DNA from: Planctomonas deserti
GTDB lineage: Bacteria; Actinomycetota; Actinomycetes; Actinomycetales; Microbacteriaceae
Assembly (NCBI RefSeq): GCF_003067705.1
Contig: NZ_QANL01000004.1
Span: forward strand, 1 to 64,000
Reading direction: 5' to 3'
Length of the DNA: 64,000 bases
Part shown: one piece after another, positions 37,873-45,959 of the stretch
How positions within the stretch are numbered: the first letter of the stretch is position 1
How the letters are laid out: every line of letters begins with the position of its first letter
Made by a program: the position numbers and the translations under genes
The notes under the pieces: model-generated
The model's input: the letters and a program-made list of their open reading frames with translations, nothing else
The model's database searches: none
What the model was told of the DNA's origin: nothing

Positions 37873-39333
37873 TCAGTCGTCGGGTGGGGTCGGCTCGAGC
37901 GAGTGGACAGAGTCCCGGGGCCGGAGGCGGTGTCGGCGGGCGTTCCAGTCCTGGACCGCTCGGCTGTTCGTTGCCAGGTGCCGGGGTTCGCGGGTCGGGC
38001 TGATCGACCTCGGCGGGAGCAGTGTGTAGTGCCCACCGGTCCGGCGGATGTCCCAGCCGTGGTTGTGCAGGAGCAGGTGGTGATGCTTGCAGAGCAGGAC
38101 CCCGTCGGCGATGTCGGTCTTGCCGTGATCCCGCTTCCACTGGTTGACGTGGTGGGCCTCGCACCAGGATGGTGGTCGGTCGCATCCGGGCCACATGCAC
38201 CCGCCATCCCTTACGGCGAGGCCAGTGCGCTGCCGGGCGGTGAAGAGCCGCTGTTCCCGTCCGACGTTGACGCATTGCCCGTCGTCGTCGAGGACCACGG
38301 CGACCGTGCCGGTGGAGCAGACCTCTCGGCGGACGGTCGCGATGCTCACGGCCTCACCCGTGTCCTGGATCGAGCCGTGGCCCTGGCCGGAAACGAGGCT
38401 CTCCTTGGTCACGATCACCCTCACCGCGGGTCGCCTGGACCCGTACACCTGTCCCGGGTCGGCGTCTGCGCCGATACGAAGCAGTTCCAGGAACCCGTCC
38501 GCGGCCAACCGATCCGTCGGTCGTGGGTCGTTGACGATCGCGTCGATCCGCGCCCGATCCTCTTCCTTCACGAACCGTGGGCCCCCGCGACGCGGGTTCG
38601 TCAGCTCGTCGAGGACGGAGAGGAGGAACGCGCCGGGTTCGGGGGCGTAGAGGAACTTGCCCTCAACCATGCCGTCCGGGCGCTTCCATGCCTTGAGGTG
38701 CTGTTGCTCGAGCTGGGCCTTTTCGCGTTTGGCGACCTCGGTGTCGTCCAGGTCGTCGCGCAGTTGGCGTGCTCGGCGGTGCAGCTGCCCTGCCGTGAGG
38801 GTCGCCGCGTCTTCGATGAGTTCTCGTGCCGCCTCCGCCAGCGCTACCGGCGGCACGGATTCGGTAGGCAAGCCGAGACCGGCGCGGATGGCGTCTGCCT
38901 GAGTGATGGAGATCCGTCCGTCGGTGACCGCGTGCGCGATCGGCGCCTGCCAAGGGGTGGGCGGGGCTGGCAACTCGGGGTGCTCGCGCTTCAGGGTTTC
39001 CACCGCATCGGTCTCGGCGAGCATCTTGCCCACCTCCACGATCGAGACGGCACCGCCCTTGGTCGTTCCGGTGATGGCTTCCACCATGGCTTGGGGCGTG
39101 CGGTAGCCCTCCTGCTGCGCCAGGCCAGCCGAACCGAGGTCAGGCACCGAGCGGCGGTTCAGCTCACCTGCGATCCAGGCCGAGAAAGTATCGCAGCACT
39201 GTCGCAGGTCAGCGATAGCGTGCAGCGCGTTCAGCAGATCCTGCTTTGGCAGCAGCGTGAATCCGGCGGGCGAGGAGCCCAGGCGTGCGACGGTGTCCGC
39301 TGTGCGGAGGAGCGTCGCTGCCGGGGTTCCCAT
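37873..39333 (-). CDS. DUF222-HNH endonuclease, complete copy
   Basis: 486 residues from ATG 39333. DUF222 covers roughly 25-330, including an Arg/Glu-rich helical part (LHRRARQLRDDLDDTEVAKREKAQLEQQHLKAWKR). The HNH module at about 370-430 has CMWPGCDRPPSWCEAHHVNQW and LLCKHHHLLLH. The first start ATG 39342 lies inside the -10 hexamer, so the second ATG, 7 nt after it, is the likely leaderless start. The C-terminal 220 residues are about 90% identical to the gene at the left edge of the window. Probably a double-strand or nicking nuclease of unknown target. Inserted between PAC2 and mshC and flanked on both sides by hairpin repeats. Confidence 0.92.
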   Translation of the reverse strand: MGTPAATLLRTADTVARLGSSPAGFTLLPKQDLLNALHAIADLRQCCDTFSAWIAGELNRRSVPDLGSAGLAQQEGYRTPQAMVEAITGTTKGGAVSIVEVGKMLAETDAVETLKREHPELPAPPTPWQAPIAHAVTDGRISITQADAIRAGLGLPTESVPPVALAEAARELIEDAATLTAGQLHRRARQLRDDLDDTEVAKREKAQLEQQHLKAWKRPDGMVEGKFLYAPEPGAFLLSVLDELTNPRRGGPRFVKEEDRARIDAIVNDPRPTDRLAADGFLELLRIGADADPGQVYGSRRPAVRVIVTKESLVSGQGHGSIQDTGEAVSIATVRREVCSTGTVAVVLDDDGQCVNVGREQRLFTARQRTGLAVRDGGCMWPGCDRPPSWCEAHHVNQWKRDHGKTDIADGVLLCKHHHLLLHNHGWDIRRTGGHYTLLPPRSISPTREPRHLATNSRAVQDWNARRHRLRPRDSVHSLEPTPPDD

Positions 39334-39340
39334 AGCACAC

Positions 39341-39370
39341 ATTCTACCACGTCGAAAGTTTCTTCGACAA
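39341..39370 (-). promoter_or_regulatory. Promoter of the HNH gene with SOS-box-like palindrome in the spacer
   Basis: On the minus strand TTGTCG (39370-39365) and TAGAAT (39346-39341) are 18 bp apart. The spacer holds TCGAAGAAACTTTCGA (39367-39352), fitting TCGAA-N6-TTCGA. The start ATG 39333 is 7 nt after the -10, so the mRNA should be leaderless. The inner bases differ from the LexA consensus at two more places than the pafB site, so it is a weaker match. Confidence 0.6.
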
Positions 39371-39424
39371 TGAACTTTGGCCCTGTAGAGAACTTCTGTG
39401 AGCCCGCTCGTCGGAGTGGTCAGC

Positions 39425-39520
39425 GTCCCTTCGACGAGCTCAGGGACCGTGCGGCGCGTCAGGGACCAGGAGGTCCTGTTGCCGAGGCGTCCGCTAGCGT
39501 CCCTTCGACGAGCTCAGGGA
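39425..39520. repeat. Two half-hairpin repeats on the promoter side of the HNH gene
   Basis: CGTCCCTTCGACGAGCTCAG plus GGA occurs at about 39425-39448 and 39498-39520, in the same orientation. These are single arms of the hairpin found downstream of both HNH genes, with a CGAC-to-CGACG variant. They put the complete HNH gene between repeat copies. They lie 57 bp or more from the end of mshC. Confidence 0.8.
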
Positions 39521-39577
39521 TCGGGATGAGTCCGCTCGTTACCCCAGGCGGCAGTCGGCGACCGCCGTCGCCTCTGG

Positions 39578-40924
39578 TCAGGAGTGGTGGTGCGGCGGGC
39601 GGGCGTCCGGGTCCGCCGTGAGGTCCACTCCCAGCAGCGCGTTGATCACGGCCACCGCCTCCGGGGATTGAGCGCCCGCATGGCTGGCGACCCACTCGTC
39701 GATCGCCACGAGGGCCGAAGGCGCGTCCAGGTCGTTCGCCAAGTGCTCGCGCACCCGATCCCGCAGATCCGTCGCCGCGACCGGCTCACTCACGCCGGCA
39801 CCCCCCTGAGCACCCGCACCCGCACCCGCCTCCGCACCAGCACCAGCGACGCCCGCGAGGGGCAGCCAGCGCTGCAACCGCTGCTCCGCGGTGCTGAGGG
39901 TCTCCGCGGTCCATTCCCAGTCGGAGCGGTAGTGGTTGGACAGCAGGGCGAGGCGGATGGCGCGGGGGTCGACGCCCTTCGCGCGGAGCTTTGATACGAG
40001 CACGAGGTTGCCGAGCGACTTGCTCATCTTCTCGCCCTCGTACGCGACCATGCCGGCGTGAGAATACAGGCACGCGAAGTCCTTGCCGGTCAGGGCGGAT
40101 GCGTGCCCGGCCGACATCTCGTGGTGCGGGAAGATGAGGTCCGAGCCGCCGCCCTGCACGGTCACGTCGTCGAGGTGCTGCAGCGCGATCACGGCGCACT
40201 CGATGTGCCAGCCGGGTCGTCCGCGGCCGACGGCCGTGTCCCAGGCGGGCTCGCCCTCGCGCGCGGAGAGCCAGAGCAGCGGGTCGAGCGGGTTGCGCTT
40301 GCCCTCGCGGTCGGGATCCCCGCCGCGCTCGGCGAAGAGCGACAGCATGGTGGGGCGGTCGTAGTTGCTCTCCTCGCCCAGCGTCCACGGGGTCTGCTCC
40401 CCCGCCCGCTGCACGTCGAAGTACACGTCCGTCGCGCCGTCCTCGATGGCGTTCGGCGCCGGGACACGGTACGCGAAGCCGGACTCCAGCAGCGTGTTCA
40501 CGGCGGCGGCGACCTCGTCGATGACCTCGCTGACGGCGATGAACTCATCCGGGGGCAGCACGCCGAGGCTCTCCATGTCCCAGCGGAACAGGTTCGTCTG
40601 CTCTTCAGCGAGCTCCCGCCACTCGACGCCGGTCGCGTCCGCACGCTCGAGCAGCGGATCGTCGACATCCGTGACGTTCTGCACGTAGCGGACCTCGAAG
40701 CCCGCATCCCGCCACACGCGCTGGAGGGTGTCGAACGCAACGTAGGTCGCCGCGTGACCCATGTGCGTCGCGTCGTACGGCGTGATGCCGCACACGTAGA
40801 CGCCGACGCGCCCCTCCTGGTGGCCGACCGCGTTCGCGAGACCCTGGGATGCGGTGTCGTGGATGCGCGGCACCGGGCCGGTTCCCGGCAGCTCCGGAAC
40901 GGATGGGGACGACCAGGAACGCAC
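39578..40924 (-). CDS. mshC: Mycothiol ligase MshC (cysteine:GlcN-inositol ligase)
   Basis: 448 residues, of the class I cysteinyl-tRNA synthetase fold. The HIGH-like motif is TPYDATHMGHA, the zinc site includes WHIECAVIALQ, and KMSKS lies in EKMSKSLGNLV. RPGWHIECA and the DATHMGHAATYVAFD core separate it from true CysRS. It joins cysteine to glucosamine-inositol with ATP, the third step of mycothiol synthesis. A low-complexity Ala/Gly stretch (about residues 375-395) is inserted before the C-terminal helical bundle. The start is GTG 40924 with GGAG; uppP ends 9 bp upstream. Confidence 0.94.
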   Translation of the reverse strand: MRSWSSPSVPELPGTGPVPRIHDTASQGLANAVGHQEGRVGVYVCGITPYDATHMGHAATYVAFDTLQRVWRDAGFEVRYVQNVTDVDDPLLERADATGVEWRELAEEQTNLFRWDMESLGVLPPDEFIAVSEVIDEVAAAVNTLLESGFAYRVPAPNAIEDGATDVYFDVQRAGEQTPWTLGEESNYDRPTMLSLFAERGGDPDREGKRNPLDPLLWLSAREGEPAWDTAVGRGRPGWHIECAVIALQHLDDVTVQGGGSDLIFPHHEMSAGHASALTGKDFACLYSHAGMVAYEGEKMSKSLGNLVLVSKLRAKGVDPRAIRLALLSNHYRSDWEWTAETLSTAEQRLQRWLPLAGVAGAGAEAGAGAGAQGGAGVSEPVAATDLRDRVREHLANDLDAPSALVAIDEWVASHAGAQSPEAVAVINALLGVDLTADPDARPPHHHS

Positions 40925-40933
40925 GACGTTCTC

Positions 40934-41761
40934 CTAACCGGCGATGACGCCCGTGGCAAGCAGCACGAGCAGTACGACGCCAAGCACAACGCGGTAGACG
41001 ACGAAGGGGGCGAAGCTCTTCGTCTTGATGTAGTTCATCAGGAACGCGATGACCGCGAGGCCGACGATGAACGCGACGACGGTGGCCACGAAGGTCTCGC
41101 CCGCGCCGTAGATGCCGGGCGCCTCGTCGAAGCTCGCCAGGAGCTCGTAGAACCCGCTGCCGAAGACGGCCGGAACGGCGAGGAGGAACGCGTACTGCGC
41201 CGCCGCGGGGCGGGAGTAGCCCATGGCGAGTCCGGCGGTGGTTGTGGCACCGGACCGCGAGACGCCGGGGATCAGGGCGAGCGCCTGCGCGAAGCCGAAG
41301 ATGATGCCGTGCCCGTAGGTGAGGTCCTTCAGCTCCCGGGTGCGGCGGCCCATGTAGTCCGCGACGCCGAGAATGATGCCGAAGACGATCAGCACGATCG
41401 CGATGAGCCAGAGCGAGCGGAACGTGCTGCGGATGGTGTCCTGCAGCAGGTAGCCGAGCACGGCGATCGGGAGGCTGCCCAGGATGATGAGCCAGCCCAT
41501 CCGCGCATCCGGGTCGTTACGCGGAACGGAACCGCGGAGCGACTGGAACCAGCGCGTGATGATGCGGGCGATCGAGTGCCGGAAGAACACGAGCACCGCG
41601 AGCTCCGTGCCGAGCTGGGTGATCGCGGTGAAGGTCGCGCCCGGGTCCTCCGCCCCCTCGAAGAAGAGGCCGACGATGCGCAGATGCGCGCTCGAAGAGA
41701 TGGGGAGAAACTCGGTGAGGCCCTGTACCAGGCCGAGGATGATCGCCTCGATGAAACCCAA
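40934..41761 (-). CDS. uppP: Undecaprenyl-diphosphatase UppP/BacA
   Basis: 275 residues, eight predicted membrane helices. Catalytic motifs are [11 protein letters not shown] near the N-terminus and [17 protein letters not shown] near residue 165-180. It recycles undecaprenyl diphosphate for peptidoglycan synthesis. The start is TTG at 41761 with GGAG 9 nt upstream; no ATG fits the conserved N-terminus. It is followed by mshC on the same strand and preceded by the M20 peptidase (33-bp gap). Confidence 0.94.
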   Translation of the reverse strand: MGFIEAIILGLVQGLTEFLPISSSAHLRIVGLFFEGAEDPGATFTAITQLGTELAVLVFFRHSIARIITRWFQSLRGSVPRNDPDARMGWLIILGSLPIAVLGYLLQDTIRSTFRSLWLIAIVLIVFGIILGVADYMGRRTRELKDLTYGHGIIFGFAQALALIPGVSRSGATTTAGLAMGYSRPAAAQYAFLLAVPAVFGSGFYELLASFDEAPGIYGAGETFVATVVAFIVGLAVIAFLMNYIKTKSFAPFVVYRVVLGVVLLVLLATGVIAG

Positions 41762-41794
41762 TTAACGCTCCAGCTGTGGTGACCGCTGGAGCGA

Positions 41795-43108
41795 TCAGTA
41801 ATCCAGGAGCAGGTCCGTCAGGACCCGCTTGCCAAAGACTAACGCGTCGAGCGGCACCCTCTCGTCAACGCCGTGGAACATCGCCGGGAAGTCGAGACTG
41901 GTCGGCAGCTGCAGCGGCGCGAACCCGTAACCCGTGATCCCGAGCAGGCTGAGGGCCTTGTTGTCGGTGCCGCCGGAGAGGAGGTACGGCAGCACCTCCG
42001 CCTCCGGGTCGTGGATGCGCAGCTTGTCGACCATGGCGTCCACGAGCGGCCCGCCGAACGCGTTCTCGAGCCCGACGTCCTGGTGCATGACCACGACCTC
42101 GACGCCCTCTCCCGCGAGCTCGCGCACCCGCTCGAGCACCTCGTCCTCGTGACCGGGCAGCACGCGGATGTCGACGAGCGCCTCCGCCGTGTCCGGGATG
42201 ACGTTGTGCTTGTACCCGGCCTGCAGCAGCGTCGGGTTCGTGGTGGTGCGCAGTGTCGCCGCGATGAACTTGGACGCGGTGCCCGTGGCGATCGCGATCT
42301 CGTCCGGGCTGAAGCGCTGCTGGTCCTTGCCGAGGATGCCGGCGACGCGCTCGAGCAGCGCGCTCGTCGTGTCGGTGAGGTGCACCGGCCAGTCCTGGCT
42401 GCCGATCCGCGCGACCGCGCCCGCAAGCCGGGTGACGGCGTTGTCGCGGTTGATCTGGGAACCGTGTCCGGCCGTGCCGCGCGCGATGAGCTTGACCCAG
42501 ATGAGGGCCTTCTCCCCCGTCTGCAGCAGGTAGGCGCGGGTGCCGTCGAGGTCGATGGAGTAGCCGCCCACCTCGCTGATGGCCTCGGTCGCCCCCTCGA
42601 AGAGCTCGGGGTGGTTCTGCACGAGGTAGTGCGAGCCCTCGATGCCGCCCGCCTCCTCGTCGGCGAGGAACGCCACGACGAGGTCGCGCGCGGGCTCGCG
42701 GCCGGAGCCGAGGATCTCCTGCAGCGACGCCATGATCATGGCGTCCATGTTCTTCATGTCGACGGCGCCGCGGCCCCAGAGCAGCCCGTCCTTGATGACG
42801 CCGCCGAACGGGTCGACGCTCCAGTTCGCGGGGTCCGCCGGCACCACGTCGAGGTGCCCGTGCACGACGAGCGCACCCTTGCTGGAGTCGCGCCCCTTCA
42901 CCCGGGCGACGACGCTGGTGCGGCCCGGCGCGCCCTCGAAGAGCCGCGGCTCGAGTCCCGCCGCGCGGAGGTGCGCCTCCATGTACTCGGCGGCCTCGGT
43001 CTCGCCGTTGGAGCGGCCCTCGCCGTAGTTCGTGGTGTCGAACCGGATGAGATCGCGGGCGATCACGGCCGTGGCGTCGAGGTCTGCGGGCTCCGTATTC
43101 GCGCTCAT
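41795..43108 (-). CDS. M20/M25/M40-family metallopeptidase
   Basis: 437 residues from ATG 43108. Metal-binding His lies in LVVHGHLDVVPAD, Asp in WGRGAVDMKN, the catalytic Glu in FLADEEAGG, and a late His in DFPAMFHGVDERVPLD. A dimerisation domain lies around 210-330. The family hydrolyses dipeptides or acylated amino acids with two zinc ions; substrate unknown. A GTG at 43117 is an alternative start; AGGGGA lies almost against the ATG, so the start is uncertain by three codons. Synteny with uppP and mshC resembles Mycobacterium. Confidence 0.88.
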   Translation of the reverse strand: MSANTEPADLDATAVIARDLIRFDTTNYGEGRSNGETEAAEYMEAHLRAAGLEPRLFEGAPGRTSVVARVKGRDSSKGALVVHGHLDVVPADPANWSVDPFGGVIKDGLLWGRGAVDMKNMDAMIMASLQEILGSGREPARDLVVAFLADEEAGGIEGSHYLVQNHPELFEGATEAISEVGGYSIDLDGTRAYLLQTGEKALIWVKLIARGTAGHGSQINRDNAVTRLAGAVARIGSQDWPVHLTDTTSALLERVAGILGKDQQRFSPDEIAIATGTASKFIAATLRTTTNPTLLQAGYKHNVIPDTAEALVDIRVLPGHEDEVLERVRELAGEGVEVVVMHQDVGLENAFGGPLVDAMVDKLRIHDPEAEVLPYLLSGGTDNKALSLLGITGYGFAPLQLPTSLDFPAMFHGVDERVPLDALVFGKRVLTDLLLDY

Positions 43109-43182
43109 TCCCCTCACGGTACCCGAGGAGCGGCGGACGGGACCGGAGGCGCGAGGCGCGGATCCGTGCCGCGGACCGGGCG

Positions 43183-43212
43183 TTCAGAGGCCCTCGAATT
43201 CCGTGCTAATCT
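43183..43212 (+). promoter_or_regulatory. Promoter of tRNA-Leu
   Basis: TTCAGA (43183-43188) and TAATCT (43207-43212) are separated by 18 bp. They end 30 bp before the mature tRNA 5' end, a normal distance for a short 5' leader. Confidence 0.5.
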
Positions 43213-43242
43213 CGTACGTCGTTGGGTCCTTGAGGCCCATCG

Positions 43243-43327
43243 GTCCGGATGGCGGAAATGGCAGACGCGCTAGCTTGAGGTGCTAGTGCCCGTATAGGGC
43301 GTGGGGGTTCAAGTCCCCCTTCGGACA
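43243..43327 (+). tRNA. tRNA-Leu(GAG)
   Basis: 85 nt. The acceptor GTCCGGA (43243-43249) pairs with TTCGGAC (43320-43326), discriminator A43327, CCA not encoded. Anticodon arm CTAGC-TTGAGGT-GCTAG gives anticodon GAG at 43277-43279. There is a long variable arm (TGCCCGTATAGGGC) and a T arm GGGGGTTCAAGTCCCCC, all typical of a class II leucine tRNA. Confidence 0.95.
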
Positions 43328-43432
43328 CACTGTGTTGAGACAGTGAAGGTGAGAGATCACCGCAAGAGGGTCGGTAGGCGTAGGAAGCCAACTGGCCTTT
43401 TTTGTTGCCCGCTTGTGCTGTCTCCGCGCCGC

Positions 43433-43617
43433 TCCACACATGCCTCTGCCCCAGGTGGAACGATCGTGCTTCCTCGCCACCGCGCCGCCCCACACATGCC
43501 TCTGCCCAGGCAGAAGGGTCGTGCTTCTCTGCCTCCATGCCGCCCCGCACACGCCTCTGCCCAGGCAGAAGGATCGTGCGCAGCTAAAAGCTGGGCAGGA
43601 TCCTCCTGCCTGGGCAG
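43433..43617. repeat. 55-bp tandem repeats ending in a 61-nt hairpin (second hairpin family)
   Basis: Three tandem units of about 55 bp begin near 43443, 43499 and 43554, each with CCTCTGCCCAGGCAGAAGG or a variant followed by TCGTGC. The last runs into a long hairpin, 43557-43617: CTGCCCAGGCAG at the base pairs with CTGCCTGGGCAG, with an inner CAGCTAAAAGCTG loop helix. The block lies between the tRNA and the convergent hxlA gene, fitting a bidirectional terminator. No gene is seen in 43328-43690. Confidence 0.85.
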
Positions 43618-43641
43618 GAGCGAGTTGGTGCGGGGGTGAGT

Positions 43642-43683
43642 GCAGCCGCAGCCGCAGCCGCAGCCGCAGTCGCAGTCGCAGTG
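43642..43683. repeat. Hexanucleotide microsatellite (GCAGCC)n
   Basis: Seven hexamers in a row: four GCAGCC, two GCAGTC and one GCAGTG. The tract ends 8 bp before the hxlA stop. Such tracts are prone to slippage; in one frame it would encode alternating Ser-Arg, but no gene is supported. Confidence 0.85.
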
Positions 43684-43690
43684 ACGTCGC

Positions 43691-44314
43691 CTAGTTGATC
43701 GCGGCGCGGAGGGCCTGAGCGGCCTCGCCGGGGTTGTCGGCGCTGTAGATGGCGCCGCCCGCGACGGCGACCTGGGCGCCCGACGCCTGCACGGCCGCGA
43801 TGGAGCTCGCGTTCACGCCGCCCGCGACGGAGAACGGCACGCCGGCCTCCTCGCCCGCACGGAGCAGCCCGTCGAGCGAGTAGCCCTCGAGGGCCTGCTC
43901 GTCGAGGCCGGAGTGCATCTCGACGAACTCGGCGCCGAGGGCCACGACCTCGCGGGCACGGGCGACCTTGTCGCTCACGCCGATGAGGTCCACGACGACA
44001 CCCTTGCCGTGCTTCCTGCCCGCGGAGATGGCGCCCGCGATGGTCGAGTCGTCGGCAACGCCGAGCACGGTCACGAGGTCTGCGCCCGCGGCGAAGGCGA
44101 TGTCGGCCTCGAGCGCGCCGGCGTCCATGGTCTTGAGGTCGCCGAACACGATCTTGTCGGGGTGCGCCTCCTTCATGGCGGTGATGACCGAGAGGCCCTC
44201 GCTCTTGATGAGCGGGGTGCCGAGCTCGAGGATGTCGACGTGCGGCGCGGCCTGGGCTGCGAGGTCGAGGGCGTCCTTGGTGCTGAGGGCGTCAATGGCG
44301 AACTGGAGCTTCAC
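43691..44314 (-). CDS. hxlA: 3-hexulose-6-phosphate synthase
   Basis: 207 residues of the orotidine-decarboxylase superfamily TIM barrel. MKLQFAIDALSTKDAL, DILELGTPLIKSEGL, the VFGDLKTMDAG metal-binding segment and VAGGVNASS phosphate site match HPS/KGPDC enzymes. It condenses formaldehyde with ribulose 5-phosphate to hexulose 6-phosphate. The start is GTG 44314, preceded by GGAAAGACAGGA. The partner isomerase gene is 56 bp upstream on the same strand, which supports HPS over keto-gulonate-phosphate decarboxylase. Confidence 0.88.
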   Translation of the reverse strand: MKLQFAIDALSTKDALDLAAQAAPHVDILELGTPLIKSEGLSVITAMKEAHPDKIVFGDLKTMDAGALEADIAFAAGADLVTVLGVADDSTIAGAISAGRKHGKGVVVDLIGVSDKVARAREVVALGAEFVEMHSGLDEQALEGYSLDGLLRAGEEAGVPFSVAGGVNASSIAAVQASGAQVAVAGGAIYSADNPGEAAQALRAAIN

Positions 44315-44352
44315 GATGGTCCTGTCTTTCCGGTGGGTTGGTGGTTCGTGGG

Positions 44353-44383
44353 TCATTCGAGATTCCTGGCTCATTCGAGATTC
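44353..44383. repeat. 18-bp direct repeat over the end of hxlB
   Basis: TCATTCGAGATTC occurs at 44353-44365 and 44371-44383, 18 bp apart with CCTGG-C between. The second copy contains the hxlB stop and last codons (Asn-Leu-Glu-stop), and the first repeats them just downstream in the hxlB-hxlA spacer. Confidence 0.85.
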
Positions 44384-44952
44384 GCGTGGCGCGGCCAGAG
44401 GTCGTCCGCGCTCTGCCCGCCGCGCTGCCACAGCGCGTGGAAGAGCGCGTCGCCCAGCAGCACGACCGCCTGCTCGAACAGCCCGCCCGCGTACTGCGCG
44501 GACGCGGTGCCGGATCGGTCGAGCTTCTCGGCCGCGGGCAGCACGACGCAGGCCGACGCCAGCCGCGCGAGCGGCGAGTCCCCTGCGGTCGTGATCGCCG
44601 TGACGCGGGCCCCGGCGGCGGTGGCCGCCTCGGCGGCGCGGACGATTCCGGCCGTCGTGCCGGATCCGCTCGCGGTCAGGAGAACGTCGCCGGCGGCGAT
44701 CGCCGGAGTGGTCACGTCGCCGACCACGTGCACGGCGAGACCGAGATGCATGAGGCGCATCGCGGTCATCCGCAGCGCGAGGCCGGACCGACCGGCCCCG
44801 TGCACGAACACCCGGTCCGCGGTCCCGACGAGGTCTGTCACCGCATCGAGGTCCCGCTCGGCGGCGCCGGCGATCAGCGCGTCGAGCTCGTCACGAATGA
44901 GGAAAAGGGCGTCCGCGGTGCGGGGGCTGTCGGAATGCGTCACACGCTCCAT
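44371..44952 (-). CDS. hxlB: 6-phospho-3-hexuloisomerase
   Basis: 193 residues, one SIS domain. VFVHGAGRSGLALRMTAMRLMHLGL is the sugar-phosphate-binding core, then VVGDVTTPAIAAGDVLLTASGSGTT and a C-terminal LFEQAVVLLGDALF typical of PHI. It isomerises hexulose 6-phosphate to fructose 6-phosphate, completing the formaldehyde-fixing part of the ribulose monophosphate pathway. It is upstream of hxlA. A regulator gene diverges 92 bp away. Formaldehyde detoxification is the likely purpose in this non-methylotroph-looking genome, an inference. Confidence 0.9.
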   Translation of the reverse strand: MERVTHSDSPRTADALFLIRDELDALIAGAAERDLDAVTDLVGTADRVFVHGAGRSGLALRMTAMRLMHLGLAVHVVGDVTTPAIAAGDVLLTASGSGTTAGIVRAAEAATAAGARVTAITTAGDSPLARLASACVVLPAAEKLDRSGTASAQYAGGLFEQAVVLLGDALFHALWQRGGQSADDLWPRHANLE

Positions 44953-44999
44953 CCTCGACGGGATGCCTGCCGCCCGCCGCGCCCCGATCGACCAGGCGA

Positions 45000-45034
45000 C
45001 CTACCCGGCCGGGTAGGGGTGGCGCGCGGGTAGG
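45000..45034. promoter_or_regulatory. Palindromic operator candidate between hxlB and its regulator
   Basis: CCTACCCGGCCGGGTAGG (45000-45017) is a perfect 18-bp palindrome. Its half GGGTAGG recurs at 45028-45034, just before the regulator start. It lies in the 92-bp divergent spacer, so it is a good candidate binding site for the LuxR-type protein encoded from 45045. Confidence 0.55.
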
Positions 45035-45044
45035 GTGGGCTCTC

Positions 45045-45884
45045 GTGACCGATCCGCTGCCCATTCCGTCTCCCGCGACGCGGGCCCTCCTCGAAACGCA
45101 CGCGCGGGATCTCGCGGAGCAGGCCGACCGGCACGCCGTCGTGCTCGAGTCGCTCCTCGCCGTGCTCCGGTCACGGCGCCTCGACGACCGCGCGGCCCGC
45201 ACCACCGCGATCGATACCGCCGCCTCGGCGCTCGTCGCCGCGCGGACGCGGGGCCAGGAGACCCGCGACTCGGTCGTGGAGCCGGTCGTCGGCGCGTTCG
45301 CGCGGCTCACCGCCGACCTCAGGCCGCTCGTGCGGTACGGGGACCTCGACCTGCAGTTCGTCGAGCCGCCGCCCACCGGGCGCGCGCTGCCCGGTGACGT
45401 CGCGAACGCCGCGCGGGCCATCGTGCGCACCGCCGTGCTCGCGCTCGTCGACGCGGGCGAGGCGCGACGCGTGCGCATCCAGTGGGACTGCGACGGGCTG
45501 AACCTCCTCATCCGGATGCGCGACGACGGCCGCGGCGAGGTGACCAGGCACGACGACGCGCTCCGCCCGATCATGGAGCGGGTGACGTCGCTCAACGGCG
45601 TACTGCAGGTCGAGTCGACGGCCGGCTGGGGGTCGAACCTGTCGATCACGATTCCGCTCGACGCGCCTCTGCCGCCGGAGCCGATCGTCGAGGACGTGCA
45701 GCTGAGCGCCCGGGAACGCGAGGTGGCGGCGCTGCTGCTCGCCGGGGAGCGGAACGCCGCGATCGCCGAGGCGCTCGGCGTGAGCGCCAACACCGTGAAG
45801 TTCCACGTGTCGAACGTGCTCCGCAAGACCGGGGTGTCCAGCCGCACGGAGCTGCTGGCGCTGCACAGAGCCGCGTCTACGTGA
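45045..45884 (+). CDS. ATPase-LuxR fusion regulator
   Basis: 279 residues. An N-terminal helical region (10-110) precedes a histidine-kinase-type ATPase domain: N-box-like NAARAIVRTAVLALVDAG, G1 RDDGRG, G2 GWGSNLSITIPL. A C-terminal LuxR HTH (about 220-275: LSAREREVAALLLAGERN, ANTVKFHVSNVLRKTGVSSRTEL) follows in the same chain. No phospho-accepting His box or receiver domain is recognisable, so it may sense through ATP-dependent shape change. The start is GTG 45045. It is divergent from hxlAB with a palindrome between, so it probably controls that operon. Confidence 0.82.
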   Translation: MTDPLPIPSPATRALLETHARDLAEQADRHAVVLESLLAVLRSRRLDDRAARTTAIDTAASALVAARTRGQETRDSVVEPVVGAFARLTADLRPLVRYGDLDLQFVEPPPTGRALPGDVANAARAIVRTAVLALVDAGEARRVRIQWDCDGLNLLIRMRDDGRGEVTRHDDALRPIMERVTSLNGVLQVESTAGWGSNLSITIPLDAPLPPEPIVEDVQLSAREREVAALLLAGERNAAIAEALGVSANTVKFHVSNVLRKTGVSSRTELLALHRAAST

Positions 45885-45959
45885 GACCCGCTCACTTCTC
45901 CCTATCGCCCAGGGGATCGCGCTTGTAGCATCTGAGCTACGGCCGGGAAGGCGGAGACG

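Noticed and set aside
43243-43327. tRNA-Leu as an attachment site of an integrated element
   Set aside because: No integrase gene and no second copy of the tRNA 3' end was noticed downstream; the neighbours look like core and repeat DNA.
43433-43617. Possible CRISPR array or coding repeat from the 55-bp units
   Set aside because: Units are whole-unit duplications, not repeats with unique spacers; no start, ribosome site or domain supports a gene.
43301-43694. Open frames over the repeat block with Ser/Arg-rich products
   Set aside because: They come from the hexamer tract and overlap the tRNA 3' end; no coding support.
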